60,989 nucleotides of DNA from Kluyvera georgiana ATCC 51603 (GCF_001654985.1 NZ_LXEU01000050.1:1-60989), one strand, 5' to 3'. Counted from the first letter of the stretch, positions 18,361 to 29,729 are shown. The notes: a model not told the origin generated them from the letters alone. Program-made: numbers and translations.

Positions 18361-19322
18361 TTATTTTCACCCTTCGTCGCCTGTTATTGCTGCTGGTTAC
18401 CCTCTTTTTCCTGACCTTCGTCGGCTTCAGCCTGAGCTATTTTACGCCGCACGCGCCGTTGCAGGGCGCGTCGCTGTGGAACGCCTGGGCCTTCTGGTTC
18501 GATGGCGTCATGCACTGGGATTTCGGCGTATCGAGCATTAACGGCCAGCCGATTTCCGAACAGCTGCGCGAAGTGTTCCCGGCCACCATGGAGCTGTGCA
18601 TTCTGGCGTTTGGCTTTGCGCTGCTGATAGGCATTCCCGTTGGCATGCTGGCGGGCATCACCCGCAATAAATGGCAGGACAAGGTGATCAGCTTCTTCGC
18701 CCTGCTCGGCTTCTCGATTCCGATTTTCTGGCTGGCGCTGCTGCTGACCCTCTTCTTCTCCCTGACGCTCGGCTGGCTGCCGGTTTCCGGGCGTTTCGAT
18801 CTGCTGTATGAGGTGAAAAGCGTCACCGGCTTCGCGCTGATTGATGCCTGGCTCTCCGACTCGCCGTGGCGGCATGAAATGATTATGAGCGCTGTGCGCC
18901 ATATGGTGCTGCCGGTACTGACGCTGGCCGTCGCGCCCACCACTGAGGTGGTGCGCCTGATGCGTATCAGCACCATTGCGGTCTACGACACTAACTACGT
19001 GAAAGCAGCGGCCACGCGCGGCGTTTCGCGTCTGACCATTCTGCGTCGCCATGTGCTACACAACGCGCTGCCGCCGGTGATCCCACGTCTGGGGCTGCAG
19101 TTCTCCACCATGCTAACCCTGGCGATGATCACCGAAATGGTCTTTAGCTGGCCGGGGCTGGGGCGCTGGATGATTAATGCCATTCGCCAGCAGGACTATG
19201 CGGCGATCTCCGCCGGAGTGATGGTGATTGGCGCGCTGGTGATCATTGTGAACGTGATATCCGATATTTTGGGTGCTATGGCTAACCCGTTGAAACATAA
19301 GGAATGGTATGCCTTACGATAG
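18357..19322 (+). CDS. sapB: SapB, permease of the Sap transporter
   Basis: 321-aa inner-membrane permease, same length as E. coli SapB. An N-terminal helix ([17 protein letters not shown]) is followed by a periplasmic segment and more helices. The ATPase-contacting loop lies around [21 protein letters not shown]. Overlaps sapA by 4 nt (ATGA) and sapC by 14 nt. Confidence 0.97.
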   Translation: MIIFTLRRLLLLLVTLFFLTFVGFSLSYFTPHAPLQGASLWNAWAFWFDGVMHWDFGVSSINGQPISEQLREVFPATMELCILAFGFALLIGIPVGMLAGITRNKWQDKVISFFALLGFSIPIFWLALLLTLFFSLTLGWLPVSGRFDLLYEVKSVTGFALIDAWLSDSPWRHEMIMSAVRHMVLPVLTLAVAPTTEVVRLMRISTIAVYDTNYVKAAATRGVSRLTILRRHVLHNALPPVIPRLGLQFSTMLTLAMITEMVFSWPGLGRWMINAIRQQDYAAISAGVMVIGALVIIVNVISDILGAMANPLKHKEWYALR

Positions 19323-20199
19323 CGTCTACCTCGAGAAACGCCCGCCGGGTGCGCTGCGCACCGTGTGGCGCAAGTTCTATGGCGACACCACGGCGATGAT
19401 CGGCCTGTACGGCTGCGCCGGGCTGGCGGTCGTGTGCATTCTGGGCGGCTGGTTTGCGCCGTACGGTATCGACCAGCAGTTCCTCGGCTATCAGCTTCTG
19501 CCGCCGTCATGGTCGCGCTATGGCGAAGTCTCTTTCTTCCTCGGTACCGACGATCTGGGCCGTGATGTGCTGAGCCGTCTGCTTAGCGGCGCCGCGCCCA
19601 CCGTCGGCGGCGCGTTTGTTGTCACACTCGCCGCCACCGCCTTCGGGCTGGTGCTGGGCGCATTTGCGGGTTCAACCCGTGGCCTGCGTTCGGCGGTGCT
19701 GAACCATATTCTCGACACGCTGCTGTCGATTCCATCGCTGCTGCTGGCGATTATCGTCGTCGCCTTTGCCGGGCCGCATCTCAGCCACGCGATGTTTGCC
19801 GTCTGGCTGGCCCTGCTGCCGCGCATGGTGCGTTCAATCTACAGCATGGTACACGACGAGCTGGAGCGTGATTACGTCATCGCCGCCCGCCTCGACGGGG
19901 CGACCACGCTCAATATTCTGTGGTTTGCCATTCTGCCGAACATTGCTGCCGGGCTGGTCACCGAAATTACCCGCGCGCTATCGATGGCGATCCTTGATAT
20001 CGCCGCGCTGGGCTTCCTCGATCTTGGCGCGCAGCTACCGTCACCGGAATGGGGCGCGATGCTCGGCGATGCGCTGGAGCTTATCTACGTGGCGCCGTGG
20101 ACGGTAATGCTGCCGGGCGCGGCAATCATGATTAGCGTGCTGCTGGTCAACCTGCTGGGCGACGGTATTCGCCGCGCCATTAACGCGGGGGTGGAGTAA
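19309..20199 (+). CDS. sapC: SapC, permease of the Sap transporter
   Basis: 296-aa inner-membrane permease, same length as in E. coli. It has a first helix near residues 29-47, the DppC-family motif [15 protein letters not shown], four more helices and a cytoplasmic docking loop around [12 protein letters not shown]. Start overlaps sapB by 14 nt; stop overlaps the sapD start by one base. Confidence 0.97.
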   Translation: MPYDSVYLEKRPPGALRTVWRKFYGDTTAMIGLYGCAGLAVVCILGGWFAPYGIDQQFLGYQLLPPSWSRYGEVSFFLGTDDLGRDVLSRLLSGAAPTVGGAFVVTLAATAFGLVLGAFAGSTRGLRSAVLNHILDTLLSIPSLLLAIIVVAFAGPHLSHAMFAVWLALLPRMVRSIYSMVHDELERDYVIAARLDGATTLNILWFAILPNIAAGLVTEITRALSMAILDIAALGFLDLGAQLPSPEWGAMLGDALELIYVAPWTVMLPGAAIMISVLLVNLLGDGIRRAINAGVE

Positions 20200-21191
20200 T
20201 GCCGTTACTTGATATTCGCAATTTAACCATCGAATTTAACACCAACGAAGGCTGGGTGAAGGCCGTTGACCGCGTCAGCATGACGCTGGCCGAAGGCGAA
20301 ATTCGCGGCCTGGTGGGGGAATCCGGTTCAGGCAAGAGCCTTATCGCCAAAGCCATTTGCGGCGTCACCAAAGATAACTGGCGCGTCACCGCCGACCGCA
20401 TGCGTTTTGACGATATCGACCTGCTGCGCCTGTCCAACCGCGAGCGGCGAAAACTGGTCGGCCACAACGTCTCCATGATTTTCCAGGAACCGCAGTCTTG
20501 TCTGGATCCTTCTGAACGCGTGGGCCTGCAGCTGATGCAGAACATTCCCGGCTGGACCTTCAAAGGCCACTGGTGGCAGCGTTTCGGCTGGCGCAAACGC
20601 CGCGCGATCGAACTGCTGCACCGCGTCGGCATTAAAGATCACAAAGACGCGATGCGCAGCTTCCCGTATGAGCTAACGGAAGGCGAATGCCAGAAGGTCA
20701 TGATTGCCATCGCACTGGCTAACCAACCGCGCCTGCTGATTGCCGATGAGCCGACCAACGCCATGGAACCGACCACCCAGGCGCAGATCTTCCGTCTGTT
20801 AACCGGCCTCAACCAGAATAACAACACCACCATCCTGCTGATTTCTCACGATTTGCAGATGCTGACCCACTGGGCGGATAAGATCAACGTGATGTACTGC
20901 GGGCAAACGGTTGAGACCGCGCCGAGCGAAGAGCTGGTGACCACCCCGCACCACCCGTATACCCAGGCGCTGATCCGCGCGATTCCGGACTTTGGCCGCT
21001 CAATGCCGCATAAAAGTCGCCTGAATACCCTTTCCGGCGCCATTCCGCTCCTTGAACAGCTGCCGATGGGCTGCCGTCTGGGGCCGCGCTGCCCGTACGC
21101 GCAGCGAAAATGTATTGAAACCCCGCGTCTGACGGGAGCGAAGAACCACCTGTTCGCCTGTCATTTCCCGCTGAATATGGAGAAAGAGTGA
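20199..21191 (+). CDS. sapD: SapD, ATPase of the Sap transporter
   Basis: 330-aa ATPase with Walker A GESGSGKS near residue 40, Walker [14 protein letters not shown] and switch LLISHDL. The signature motif is LTEGECQK rather than LSGGQ, the form recalled for E. coli SapD, so this is a lineage trait and not damage. The C-terminal four-cysteine-type oligopeptide domain ([14 protein letters not shown]) is present. In E. coli SapD also binds ATP for Trk potassium uptake. Confidence 0.97.
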   Translation: MPLLDIRNLTIEFNTNEGWVKAVDRVSMTLAEGEIRGLVGESGSGKSLIAKAICGVTKDNWRVTADRMRFDDIDLLRLSNRERRKLVGHNVSMIFQEPQSCLDPSERVGLQLMQNIPGWTFKGHWWQRFGWRKRRAIELLHRVGIKDHKDAMRSFPYELTEGECQKVMIAIALANQPRLLIADEPTNAMEPTTQAQIFRLLTGLNQNNNTTILLISHDLQMLTHWADKINVMYCGQTVETAPSEELVTTPHHPYTQALIRAIPDFGRSMPHKSRLNTLSGAIPLLEQLPMGCRLGPRCPYAQRKCIETPRLTGAKNHLFACHFPLNMEKE

Positions 21192-21192
21192 C

Positions 21193-21999
21193 ATGGTCGA
21201 AACGCTGCTTGAAGTGCGCAACCTGAGCAAAACCTTCCGCTACCGCACCGGCTGGTTCCATCGCCAGACGCTACAGGCGGTGAAGCCGCTGAGCTTTACC
21301 CTGCGCGAGAAGCAAACGCTGGCAATTATCGGCGAGAACGGTTCTGGCAAGTCGACGCTGGCCAAAATGCTGGCCGGCATGGTGGAGCCCACCACCGGAG
21401 AGCTGCTGATTGACGATCATCCGCTGGAGTTCGGCGACTACTCATTCCGCAGCCAGCGCATTCGCATGATTTTCCAGGATCCGAGCACCTCGCTGAACCC
21501 ACGTCAGCGTATTTCGCAGATCCTCGATTTCCCGCTGCGTCTGAACACCGACCTTGAACCCGAGGCGCGACGTCAGCAGATTATCGATACCTTGCGCCTG
21601 GTCGGCCTGCTGCCGGACCACGTCAGCTACTATCCGCACATGCTGGCCCCGGGGCAGAAACAGCGTCTGGGCCTGGCGCGCGCGCTGATTTTGCGCCCGA
21701 AGGTGATCATCTGCGACGAAGCGTTGGCCTCGCTCGATATGTCAATGCGTTCGCAGCTGGTAAACCTGATGCTCGAACTGCAGGAAAAACAGGGTATCTC
21801 GTACATCTATGTGACTCAGCATCTGGGCATGATGAAGCACATCAGCGACCAGGTGCTGGTGATGCACCAGGGGGAAGTGGTCGAGCGCGGCAGCACCGCC
21901 GACGTGCTGGCCTCCCCGCTGCACGATTTAACCAAACGGCTGATTGCCGGTCACTTTGGCGAGGCGCTGACCGCCGATGCCTGGCGTAAAGACCGCTAA
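21193..21999 (+). CDS. sapF: SapF, second ATPase of the Sap transporter
   Basis: 268-aa ATPase, E. coli length. Walker [10 protein letters not shown], degenerate signature LAPGQKQR, Walker [13 protein letters not shown]. The C-terminal oligopeptide domain found in SapD is missing, as usual for SapF. Begins one base after the sapD stop. Last sap gene, 37 nt ahead of fabI. Confidence 0.97.
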   Translation: MVETLLEVRNLSKTFRYRTGWFHRQTLQAVKPLSFTLREKQTLAIIGENGSGKSTLAKMLAGMVEPTTGELLIDDHPLEFGDYSFRSQRIRMIFQDPSTSLNPRQRISQILDFPLRLNTDLEPEARRQQIIDTLRLVGLLPDHVSYYPHMLAPGQKQRLGLARALILRPKVIICDEALASLDMSMRSQLVNLMLELQEKQGISYIYVTQHLGMMKHISDQVLVMHQGEVVERGSTADVLASPLHDLTKRLIAGHFGEALTADAWRKDR

Positions 22000-22036
22000 T
22001 CGCCGCTATCACCATCAAGAGAAGGATGATTACGCT

Positions 22037-22822
22037 ATGGGTTTTCTTTCCGGCAAACGTATCTTGATTACCGGCGTCGCCAGCAAACTGTCCATCGCCT
22101 ACGGCATTGCCCAGGCGATGCACCGCGAAGGGGCCGAACTGGCGTTCACGTATCAGAACGACAAACTGAAAGGCCGCGTGGAAGATTTCGCCGCCTCGCT
22201 GGACTCGCACATTGTGCTGCCGTGCGACGTGGCGGAAGACGCGAGCATTGAAGCGCTGTTCAGCGAGCTGGTAAAAGTATGGCCAACGTTCGATGGTTTC
22301 GTTCACTCGATTGGCTTTGCTCCCGCCGACCAGCTCGACGGCGACTACGTCAACGCGGTCACGCGTGAAGGCTTTAAAATCGCCCACGACATCAGCTCAT
22401 ACAGCTTCGTGGCGATGGCGAAAGCCTGCCGTGGGATGCTGACTCCAGGCGCTGCCCTGCTGACGCTCTCTTACCTCGGCGCAGAGCGCGCCATCCCGAA
22501 CTACAACGTGATGGGCCTGGCGAAAGCGTCGCTGGAAGCTAACGTCCGCTATATGGCTAACGCCATGGGGCCGGAAGGCGTTCGCGTAAACGCCATCTCA
22601 GCGGGCCCGATTCGTACACTGGCCGCCTCCGGTATAAAGGATTTCCGAAAAATGCTCGCCCATTGCGAAGCCGTCACGCCGATTCGCCGCACCGTAACCA
22701 TTGAAGATGTCGGTAACTCCGCAGCCTTCCTGTGCTCAAATCTCGCCGCCGGTATCTCGGGTGAAGTGCTGCACGTTGACGGTGGCTTCAACATTGCAGC
22801 AATGAACGAGCTGGATCTGTAG
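22037..22822 (+). CDS. fabI: Enoyl-[acyl-carrier-protein] reductase (NADH)
   Basis: 262-aa short-chain dehydrogenase catalysing the last reduction of each fatty-acid elongation cycle; target of triclosan and isoniazid-type inhibitors. The nucleotide-binding region [14 protein letters not shown] and the catalytic Tyr-(x6)-Lys motif (YNVMGLAK) are intact, with the second tyrosine in [13 protein letters not shown] at 22037 is preceded by GAAGGA; the longer frame into sapF is rejected. Lies 37 nt after sapF and may be partly co-transcribed, but has its own promoter in E. coli. Confidence 0.98.
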   Translation: MGFLSGKRILITGVASKLSIAYGIAQAMHREGAELAFTYQNDKLKGRVEDFAASLDSHIVLPCDVAEDASIEALFSELVKVWPTFDGFVHSIGFAPADQLDGDYVNAVTREGFKIAHDISSYSFVAMAKACRGMLTPGAALLTLSYLGAERAIPNYNVMGLAKASLEANVRYMANAMGPEGVRVNAISAGPIRTLAASGIKDFRKMLAHCEAVTPIRRTVTIEDVGNSAAFLCSNLAAGISGEVLHVDGGFNIAAMNELDL

Positions 22823-22829
22823 CCCGACT

Positions 22830-22919
22830 GTAGGCCTGATAAGCGCAGCGCCATCAGGCAAATTGGCGCAAATTGACGCATATTGCCGCATGGCGGCGTA
22901 AACGCCTTATCCGGCCTAC
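22830..22919. repeat. REP/BIME element after fabI
   Basis: Two inverted REP-type units: GTAGGCCTGATAAGCGCAGC...CATCAGGC at 22830-22859 and TGGCGGCGTAAACGCCTTATCCGGCCTAC at 22891-22919, in opposite orientation with about 30 nt between. They match E. coli/Salmonella REP sequences and can fold to protect the fabI mRNA 3' end. E. coli ycjD is not present here; apart from the REP pair nothing is seen in the 252-nt gap to yciW. Confidence 0.85.
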
Positions 22920-23074
22920 GGCCCTCTCTGCCTTTGTTATTCCAGTCAGTTATTAATTATCGCCGAACAATATTTTCTCCCTCGTCTCGCATGCGCCAGG
23001 ATATTTATCCATAACGATCCGGCAACATCTCCTTCGACGCTGCTGGCTCGCCACCTTCAGATCAAGGAACTCCC

Positions 23075-24232
23075 ATGGAGCCACGCCGCGTTTCCGGCAA
23101 AAACCACTGGTATCACGAAACCCAGTCGAGAACCCAACACAGCGACGTGATGCCGCTGGTTCCCGAAGCCGCGCACGTTGACGACCGTTTTTTACTCGAC
23201 CTCACCCTGCCCGATGCGCTGCTTAATGCCAATCTGCGCTGGCTGGACGCTGCCCGTAAGCTAGCTAATTTACTGTTCCCGGACACCGTTCCGGTGAACC
23301 GTCTGCGCACGTTCAGCGATTACGACCGCCTGAGTACCGCCCTGACCGTGGCGCAGGTGTTCGGCGTTCAGCGGCTGTGTAACCACTATGCCGCACGTCT
23401 GGCGCCGCTGCAGGGGCCAGACTCATCGCGAGAAAGTAACCGTCGGCTGGCACAAATTACGCAATACGCCCGCCAGCTTGCCAGCTCGCCGTCCATCATC
23501 ACCCCGCGCTCACGCCAGCAGCTGGACGATGTAGGGCTCACGCTGCACGACATCATCCTGATTAATCAGATTGTGGGCTTTGTCGGCTTCCAGGCTCGCG
23601 TCGTCGCCCTCTTCCAGGCGTACCTGGGCTTTCCGGTGCGCTGGATCCCCGGCATGCCGGTGCAGGAGGATTCAGACGCCGATCGCTTCAATAATGAAAG
23701 CACGCTGTGGCATACCGATCTGGCGGTTATCGAAGCTCACCAGGCCAACACGCCGCAGGGGGAAGCGCTCTCCCGCTGGCAAAATCTGCCAGAACTGCAC
23801 GCGCTGGCCCCGGTGCTGGCCCATGAGGAGACGCTGCTGGCGGGATTCGGCGCGCTGCTTGAGGCTTTGACGTTTACCCATCCGCTGCTGCCGCTGTCGG
23901 CGCTCATTCCCGCGCGCATAAACGGCAGCGTGAGCTGTTTCAACTACAACAGCGGATTATGGCAAGGCGCAAGCGGCCTGCCCGAAGCGGTACGCAACGG
24001 CGAACGAGCCATTCTGGCCTGGAGCCATCACTTCCCGTGCGAGCGGGCGCTCGCCCAGGCCACACAGCTGCTGACCCGCGCGCCGGACCGCTTTAGCGCC
24101 GCGCAGTTGAACCCGATTATCGAGCACGGGCTGTCGATGCCGGACGCCATCACCCTGCTCACCTGGAGCGCATTGAGCGGCTGGTTAAATCGCCTGCACA
24201 TCGCGCTTGGCGACGCACAACAAGTTACGTAA
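23075..24232 (+). CDS. yciW: YciW, CMD/AhpD-like putative oxidoreductase
   Basis: 385-aa protein of the alkylhydroperoxidase/carboxymuconolactone-decarboxylase-like group. The opening MEPRRVSGKNHWYHETQS and core LVPEAAHVDDRFLLDLTLP and DRLSTALTVAQVFGVQRLC match E. coli YciW. In E. coli the gene belongs to the CysB sulfur regulon and affects cysteine/methionine supply; the enzyme activity is not established. AAGGAA lies 5 nt ahead of the ATG. cysB itself is at 48.4 kb in this window. Independent promoter region of about 150 nt after the REP element. Confidence 0.93.
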   Translation: MEPRRVSGKNHWYHETQSRTQHSDVMPLVPEAAHVDDRFLLDLTLPDALLNANLRWLDAARKLANLLFPDTVPVNRLRTFSDYDRLSTALTVAQVFGVQRLCNHYAARLAPLQGPDSSRESNRRLAQITQYARQLASSPSIITPRSRQQLDDVGLTLHDIILINQIVGFVGFQARVVALFQAYLGFPVRWIPGMPVQEDSDADRFNNESTLWHTDLAVIEAHQANTPQGEALSRWQNLPELHALAPVLAHEETLLAGFGALLEALTFTHPLLPLSALIPARINGSVSCFNYNSGLWQGASGLPEAVRNGERAILAWSHHFPCERALAQATQLLTRAPDRFSAAQLNPIIEHGLSMPDAITLLTWSALSGWLNRLHIALGDAQQVT

Positions 24233-24312
24233 AAGGTGAAACAGCGCTTGCTGCGTCCTATGGATTCGCGTAAAAATGACAGCCGCTCTTTTGGCCACGA
24301 AAATAGAACAAT

Positions 24313-26247
24313 ATGCTTCAGGACAACCCGCTGCTTGCGCAGCTAAAACAGCAACTCCATTCCCAAACGCCCCGCGCGGAAGGGGTCGTCAAAGCCACGG
24401 AAAAAGGTTTCGGTTTCCTCGAAGTCGATGCACAGAAAAGCTACTTTATTCCGCCGCCGCAGATGAAAAAAGTGATGCACGGCGACCGTATTATTGCGGT
24501 GATCCACTCTGAACGCGAAAAAGAGAGTGCTGAGCCGGAAGAACTGGTCGAGCCGTTCCTGACACGCTTTGTGGGTAAGGTGTATCGTAAGGACGATCGT
24601 CTGTCTATCGTGCCTGACCATCCGCTGTTGAAAGACGCCATTCCTTGCCGCGCCGAACGTGGCGTAACTCACGACTTTAAAGAGGGTGACTGGGCCGTTG
24701 CTGAAATGCGCCGTCATCCGCTGAAAGGCGACCGCAGCTTCTATGCCGAACTGACCCAATTCATCACCTTTGGTGACGACCACTTTGTGCCATGGTGGGT
24801 CACCCTCGCCCGTCACAACCTGGAAAAAGAAGCGCCGAACGGCGTCGCCACCGAGATGCAGGACGAAGGGCTTGAGCGCCGCGATCTCACCGCGCTGGAC
24901 TTTGTCACCATCGACAGCGCCAGCACCGAAGATATGGACGATGCGCTGTACGTGGAAGAAGCCGCCGATGGCAAGCTGCTGCTGACCGTCGCCATCGCCG
25001 ATCCTACCGCCTGGATCGTGGAAGGCAGCAAGCTGGACAACGCGGCGAAAATTCGCGCGTTTACCAACTATTTGCCGGGCTTCAACATTCCGATGCTGCC
25101 GCGCGAGCTGTCTGACGACCTCTGTTCGCTGCGCGCTGACGTGGTGCGCCCGGTGCTTGCCTGTCGCATGACGCTGGCCACCGATGGCACCATCGAAGAC
25201 AACATTGAATTCTTTGCCGCCAATATCGAGTCAAAAGCCAAACTGGTGTACGACGACGTGTCCAACTGGCTGGAGAACACCGGTAGCTGGCAGCCGCAGA
25301 GCGAAGCCATTGCACGCCAGATTACCCTGCTGCAGCGCGTATGCCAGGCACGTAGCGAATGGCGTAAAACCCATGCGCTGGTGTTTAAAGACCGCCCGGA
25401 CTACCGTTTCGTGCTGGGGGAGAAAGGCGAAGTGCTGGATATCGTCGCCGAGCCGCGCCGCATTGCCAACCGCATCGTTGAAGAATCCATGATTGCGGCG
25501 AACATCTGCGCTGCTCGCGTGCTGCGCGACAAACTCGGTTTCGGCGTTTATAACGTCCACACCGGGTTCGCACCGGATAACACCGAAGCGTTGGCGGCCC
25601 TGCTGAAAACGCATGATGTGCACGTCGATCCGCAGGAAGTGCTGACGCTGGCAGGCTTCTGCAAGCTACGCCGCGAGCTGGACGCGCAGCCATCTGGCTT
25701 CCTCGACAGCCGTATTCGTCGCTTCCAGTCATTCGCTGAAATCAGCACCGAACCGGGTCCGCACTTTGGTTTAGGCCTTGAGGCCTACGCCACCTGGACC
25801 TCGCCGATCCGTAAGTATGGCGATATGATTAACCATCGCCTGCTGAAGGCGGTGATCAAAGGTGAAAGCGCCTCACGACCGCAGGATGATGTGACCGTAC
25901 AGATGGCCGAGCGCCGTCGCCTGAACCGCATGGCAGAACGCGACGTCGCAGACTGGCTGTATGCCCGTTACCTTAGCCCGATGGCAGGTAAAGAGACTCG
26001 CTTTGCCGCTGAGATTATCGACATCAGCCGCGGCGGTATGCGCGTGCGCCTGGTCGATAACGGCGCGGTCGCCTTTATTCCGGCTCCGTTCCTGCATGCT
26101 GTGCGCGACGAGCTGGTCTGCAGCCAGGAAAGCGGCACCGTGCAGATCAAAGGTGAAGTGGCCTATAAGGTCACCGATGTCATTGATGTCACCATCGCGG
26201 AAGTCCGTATGGAGACACGCAGCGTGATTGCCCGCCCGGCCGCGTAA
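24313..26247 (+). CDS. rnb: Ribonuclease II
   Basis: 644-aa 3'-5' exoribonuclease that degrades unstructured mRNA processively. Domains in order: two N-terminal cold-shock RNA-binding domains (to about residue 170), the RNB catalytic domain with metal-binding aspartates in [15 protein letters not shown] near residues 200-211, and a C-terminal S1 domain ([17 protein letters not shown]). Full E. coli length. An 80-nt gap follows yciW; own terminator at 26257. Confidence 0.98.
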   Translation: MLQDNPLLAQLKQQLHSQTPRAEGVVKATEKGFGFLEVDAQKSYFIPPPQMKKVMHGDRIIAVIHSEREKESAEPEELVEPFLTRFVGKVYRKDDRLSIVPDHPLLKDAIPCRAERGVTHDFKEGDWAVAEMRRHPLKGDRSFYAELTQFITFGDDHFVPWWVTLARHNLEKEAPNGVATEMQDEGLERRDLTALDFVTIDSASTEDMDDALYVEEAADGKLLLTVAIADPTAWIVEGSKLDNAAKIRAFTNYLPGFNIPMLPRELSDDLCSLRADVVRPVLACRMTLATDGTIEDNIEFFAANIESKAKLVYDDVSNWLENTGSWQPQSEAIARQITLLQRVCQARSEWRKTHALVFKDRPDYRFVLGEKGEVLDIVAEPRRIANRIVEESMIAANICAARVLRDKLGFGVYNVHTGFAPDNTEALAALLKTHDVHVDPQEVLTLAGFCKLRRELDAQPSGFLDSRIRRFQSFAEISTEPGPHFGLGLEAYATWTSPIRKYGDMINHRLLKAVIKGESASRPQDDVTVQMAERRRLNRMAERDVADWLYARYLSPMAGKETRFAAEIIDISRGGMRVRLVDNGAVAFIPAPFLHAVRDELVCSQESGTVQIKGEVAYKVTDVIDVTIAEVRMETRSVIARPAA

Positions 26248-26256
26248 TCTGCGCCA

Positions 26257-26283
26257 AACGGCCCCTTCAGGGGCCGTTTTTTT
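26257..26283 (+). terminator. rnb terminator
   Basis: 9-bp stem AACGGCCCC / GGGGCCGTT with TTCA loop followed by a run of T, 10 nt past the rnb stop. Canonical Rho-independent terminator. Confidence 0.95.
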
Positions 26284-26382
26284 ATCTACCGCCCACCGAC
26301 GATCTTTTTTCTCGGCGAAAAAGCCAAAAAGCATTCACACTGAATATCATGGCATCCGAACGCAGAGGGATGAGAGGAAGGT

Positions 26383-28368
26383 ATGGTCAAGTCTCTGGCA
26401 CAAAATCTGCTCGACCCAAACTCCAGCGAAACCAGCCTCTACTGGCGTTTATCGCGTGCCGAGTCGACGCTGCTTTTAGGGTCGGACCCCGATGCGAATG
26501 CCGACGTTGCCGTCCCGTTAAGTGAAGAAAACGCCAGCCGCATTCGAGCCATGAGCGTCACTACCTCCAGTATCGCCCTGAATATTCAGCTTAACGGCTA
26601 CGACGTCCCTATTCATTTAATTGGCCGCAAGGTTAGCAGCACCGAATGGGCCGGTACCGCCTCCTCCTGGTTTGACACCTCTTCCGTCGCCCGCGATCTG
26701 TTACAAGGCCTGCTGTTTGCAGAACAGGTGGTATCAGAAGCCAACGCCGTGATCGTCATTCTCGATAGAGAAGGCAAAATTCAGCGTTTCAACCGCCTGT
26801 GCGAAGAGTATACCGGTCTCAAAGAGCAGGATGTCATTGGTAAAACCGCGTTCGAGCTGTTTATGTCGGCACCGGAAGCCGCAGCGGCGCGGGAAAACGT
26901 CAGCCGTTTTTTTACCAACGGCGGGCCGTATGAAGTTGAGCGCTGGATCAAAACGCGTAAAGGCTCGCGCCTGTTTTTATTTCGCAACCGCTTTGTGCAC
27001 AGCGGTAGCGGCAAAAACGAGATCTATCTCATCTGCTCCGGAACCGATATTACTGAGGAACGCAAAGCCCAGGAACGCCTGCGGATGCTGGCCAATACGG
27101 ACACCATTACCGGCCTGCCAAACCGGCATGCTATCAATGAGCTGATTGGTCGCGCGTTAGACAATCGCCAGGGTGATAATCAGATTGGCCTCGTCTATTT
27201 CGACCTCGACAACTTCAAGAAGGTGAATGACGCCTACGGCCACGTATTTGGCGATCAGCTTTTGCAGTCGGTTGCGCTGTCGATTTTAAGCTGCCTGGAA
27301 GACGGGCAGACGCTGGCACGGCTTGGCGGTGACGAGTTTATTGTCCTGGCGGTAAATACCTCGCAGAGTGCGCTGGAGGCGATGGCATCGCGGGTGCTAA
27401 CCCGCCTTCGCGACCCGTTCCGTATTGGCCTGATTGAGGTCTACAGCGGCTGTTCACTCGGCATTTCACTCGCGCCGCAGCACGGCGAAGACCGTGAGAG
27501 CCTGATTCGCAATGCCGACACCGCGATGTACACCGCGAAAGAAAAAGGCCGTGGACGGTTTAGCGTCTTCTCCCCCGAAATGAATCAACGGGTGTTCGAA
27601 TACCTGTGGCTGGATACGAACCTGCGCAAAGCGCTGCAAAGCGATCAGTTGGTCATCCATTATCAGCCCAAAGTGGCGCTAAGTGGTGAGATCCTGAGTC
27701 TGGAAGCGCTGGTACGCTGGAATTCACCGGAGCGTGGGTTAATCCCGCCGCTCGACTTTATCTCCTACGCAGAAGAGTCCGGACTGATTGTGCCGCTGGG
27801 ACGCTGGGTGATGCTCGAAGCCATTCGCCAACTGGCGCAGTGGCGCGACCGCGGTATTCACTTGCGCGTCGCGGTCAACGTTTCGGCGCGCCAATTGGTC
27901 GACCAATCCATTTTCAGCGACCTTAAACAGGCGTTGAAGGCGCAGCACTTTGATGAATGCCCGATTGATATTGAGCTGACCGAAAGCTGCCTGATTGATA
28001 ATGCCGACCAGGCCCTCGAGGTCATTCAGCAATTTCGCTCCCTCGGCGCACAGATTCACCTCGACGACTTCGGCACCGGCTATTCATCGCTGTCACAGCT
28101 GGCGCGTTTTCCCATCGATACCATCAAGCTGGACCATAGTTTTGTGCATCACGTGCACAAACCGTCGGTTTCGCAGTCACTGGCGCTGGCGATTATCGCC
28201 GTCGCCCGCGCGCTCAATCTGCGTATTATTGCCGAAGGGGTGGAGGATGCTGACGACGACGCTTTCTTATTGCAAAATGGCGTTGACGAGCGGCAGGGCT
28301 ACTATTTTGCTCGACCGATGCCCATCGCCGAACTGGAACGCTGGCTGGAAGCGCGTCGGGGGTTATAA
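26383..28368 (+). CDS. pdeR: PdeR (Gmr), PAS-GGDEF-EAL c-di-GMP phosphodiesterase/trigger
   Basis: 661-aa signalling protein, E. coli length. N-terminal region, then a PAS domain near residues 110-230 (ANAVIVILDREGKIQRFN), GGDEF domain near 235-400 with intact motif LARLGGDEF, and an EAL domain near 410-655 with LSLEALVRW, LTESCLID and DDFGTGYSS. In E. coli it degrades c-di-GMP and by binding DgcM and MlrA holds back curli activation. No RxxD inhibitory site is seen before GGDEF. Preceded by GAGAGGAAGGT. Confidence 0.97.
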   Translation: MVKSLAQNLLDPNSSETSLYWRLSRAESTLLLGSDPDANADVAVPLSEENASRIRAMSVTTSSIALNIQLNGYDVPIHLIGRKVSSTEWAGTASSWFDTSSVARDLLQGLLFAEQVVSEANAVIVILDREGKIQRFNRLCEEYTGLKEQDVIGKTAFELFMSAPEAAAARENVSRFFTNGGPYEVERWIKTRKGSRLFLFRNRFVHSGSGKNEIYLICSGTDITEERKAQERLRMLANTDTITGLPNRHAINELIGRALDNRQGDNQIGLVYFDLDNFKKVNDAYGHVFGDQLLQSVALSILSCLEDGQTLARLGGDEFIVLAVNTSQSALEAMASRVLTRLRDPFRIGLIEVYSGCSLGISLAPQHGEDRESLIRNADTAMYTAKEKGRGRFSVFSPEMNQRVFEYLWLDTNLRKALQSDQLVIHYQPKVALSGEILSLEALVRWNSPERGLIPPLDFISYAEESGLIVPLGRWVMLEAIRQLAQWRDRGIHLRVAVNVSARQLVDQSIFSDLKQALKAQHFDECPIDIELTESCLIDNADQALEVIQQFRSLGAQIHLDDFGTGYSSLSQLARFPIDTIKLDHSFVHHVHKPSVSQSLALAIIAVARALNLRIIAEGVEDADDDAFLLQNGVDERQGYYFARPMPIAELERWLEARRGL

Positions 28369-28449
28369 GGTAAGCCTTTTTTTCACTTCTCTTTTGTCTG
28401 TAAATTTTGCATCATTGATTTCAATCGAATTTATCAACAGGATCCCACC

Positions 28450-28632
28450 ATGTCCGAGCTCGATGCGCGTCAGGTAGCCCAACGTATTGATACCGTATTG
28501 GATATTCTGGTCGGCGGTGACACCCACTCCGCCATCAACAATCTGGAAATATTAAAAGCGGAACTGCTGGCGCACGCCGCAGACGAACGCGACAGCAGAA
28601 CAGGTCAGCCTAAGTCCCCGTGGGAAATCTGA
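28450..28632 (+). CDS. yciZ: YciZ, small conserved protein
   Basis: 60-aa acidic helical protein ([20 protein letters not shown], ending KSPWEI) matching E. coli YciZ. No known activity. It lies between pdeR and yciT, 81 nt after pdeR, with CAGGATC upstream of the ATG. Cytoplasmic; no membrane segment. Confidence 0.9.
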   Translation: MSELDARQVAQRIDTVLDILVGGDTHSAINNLEILKAELLAHAADERDSRTGQPKSPWEI

Positions 28633-28704
28633 CGTCCTTTGCCCAGCGGACGGCGGCGCTGAGCCTGACAGCCGCCTTCGCGTAGAGAAATTGATCGATT
28701 TAAT

Positions 28705-29454
28705 ATGAATTCCCGACAGCAAACAATTTTACAACTGGTCATCGATAAAGGCCGCATGAGCGTCGCCGACCTGGCAAAAATGACCGGCGTCTCGGAAGTG
28801 ACGATTCGTCAGGATCTGAATCTGCTGGAGAAACAGAGCTATTTGCGACGTACTCATGGTTACGCGGTCCCGCTGGATAGCGAAGACGTTGAAACGCGCA
28901 TGATGAACAATTTCGCTCTCAAGCGCGAGCTGGCCGAGTTTGCCGCGTCTCTGGTGCACCCGGGCGAAACCGTGTTTATCGAAAACGGCAGCAGCAATGC
29001 TCTGCTGGCGCGGGCGCTGGCGACACAGCCGGATATCACCATTATTACCGTCAGCAGCTATATCGCCCATCTGTTGAAAGAGACGCCGGGAGAAGTGATT
29101 CTGCTGGGCGGTATCTATCAGAAGAAAAGTGAAAGCATGGTTGGCCCGCTGACGCGTCAGTACATTCAGCAGGTACATTTCAGCAAAGCCTTTATCGGTA
29201 TTGATGGCTGGCAACCGGAAACCGGGTTTACCGGTCGTGACATGATGCGCGCTGATATCGTCAACGCGGTACTGGAGAAAGGCACCGAAGCCATTGTCCT
29301 GAGCGACAGTTCGAAATTCGGCGCCATTCATCCGTATGCACTGGGGCCGATGAACCAGTTCAGCCGGGTGATTACCGACGATAATCTGGCAACGGAAAAA
29401 CAGCTACAGCTTGAGCAGGCTGGTTTGACTGTGAATATTGTGCCACGTCCTTGA
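28705..29454 (+). CDS. yciT: YciT, DeoR-family regulator
   Basis: 249-aa repressor-type protein. The DeoR winged helix occupies residues 1-55 ([35 protein letters not shown]), followed by a DeoR C-terminal sugar-phosphate-isomerase-like sensor domain ([28 protein letters not shown]). In E. coli it has been tied to osmolarity control; it sits next to the osmotically induced osmB. Ligand unknown. Confidence 0.95.
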   Translation: MNSRQQTILQLVIDKGRMSVADLAKMTGVSEVTIRQDLNLLEKQSYLRRTHGYAVPLDSEDVETRMMNNFALKRELAEFAASLVHPGETVFIENGSSNALLARALATQPDITIITVSSYIAHLLKETPGEVILLGGIYQKKSESMVGPLTRQYIQQVHFSKAFIGIDGWQPETGFTGRDMMRADIVNAVLEKGTEAIVLSDSSKFGAIHPYALGPMNQFSRVITDDNLATEKQLQLEQAGLTVNIVPRP

Positions 29455-29461
29455 TTGACTC

Positions 29462-29493
29462 AACCCGGTGTGCAGCCACATCGGGTTTCCTCT
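29462..29493 (+). terminator. yciT terminator
   Basis: 11-bp stem AACCCGGTGTG / CACATCGGGTT with one G-U pair and a CAGC loop, followed by a pyrimidine run (TTCCTCTTCCCC), 7 nt after the yciT stop. Confidence 0.7.
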
Positions 29494-29681
29494 TCCCCTT
29501 CCCGCCTCGCTATGAGAGTTTTCCGACCCCTGAATTAAGACTTTTTACCTGTCAGCAACATCACAAAATCGTAAAATTAATGTTAGCGATATAACAGGAA
29601 GTAACTATCACTTACGTGACTTTTAGCAATAAAATTTACAACCTGCGCAACAAGCTTCACAGGAGGAACCTCTGGCAATGG

Positions 29682-29691
29682 CTATACTTAA
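29682..29691 (+). promoter_or_regulatory. Sigma-S-type -10 of osmB
   Basis: CTATACTTAA matches the extended sigma-S -10 consensus including the C at -13. It lies about 40 nt ahead of the osmB ATG, where E. coli osmB has its stationary-phase promoter. Confidence 0.7.
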
Positions 29692-29729
29692 GGTGCTCTT
29701 CCGTGAATAGAATATTCAGGAGAAATAAA

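Noticed and set aside
20199-21999. Possible decay of sapD and sapF because of odd signature motifs
   Set aside because: Full length, intact Walker motifs and the same variants as recalled for E. coli argue for functional genes.
22823-23074. Possible CRISPR-like or phage repeat after fabI
   Set aside because: Only two inverted units, matching REP sequences, with no spacers or cas genes.
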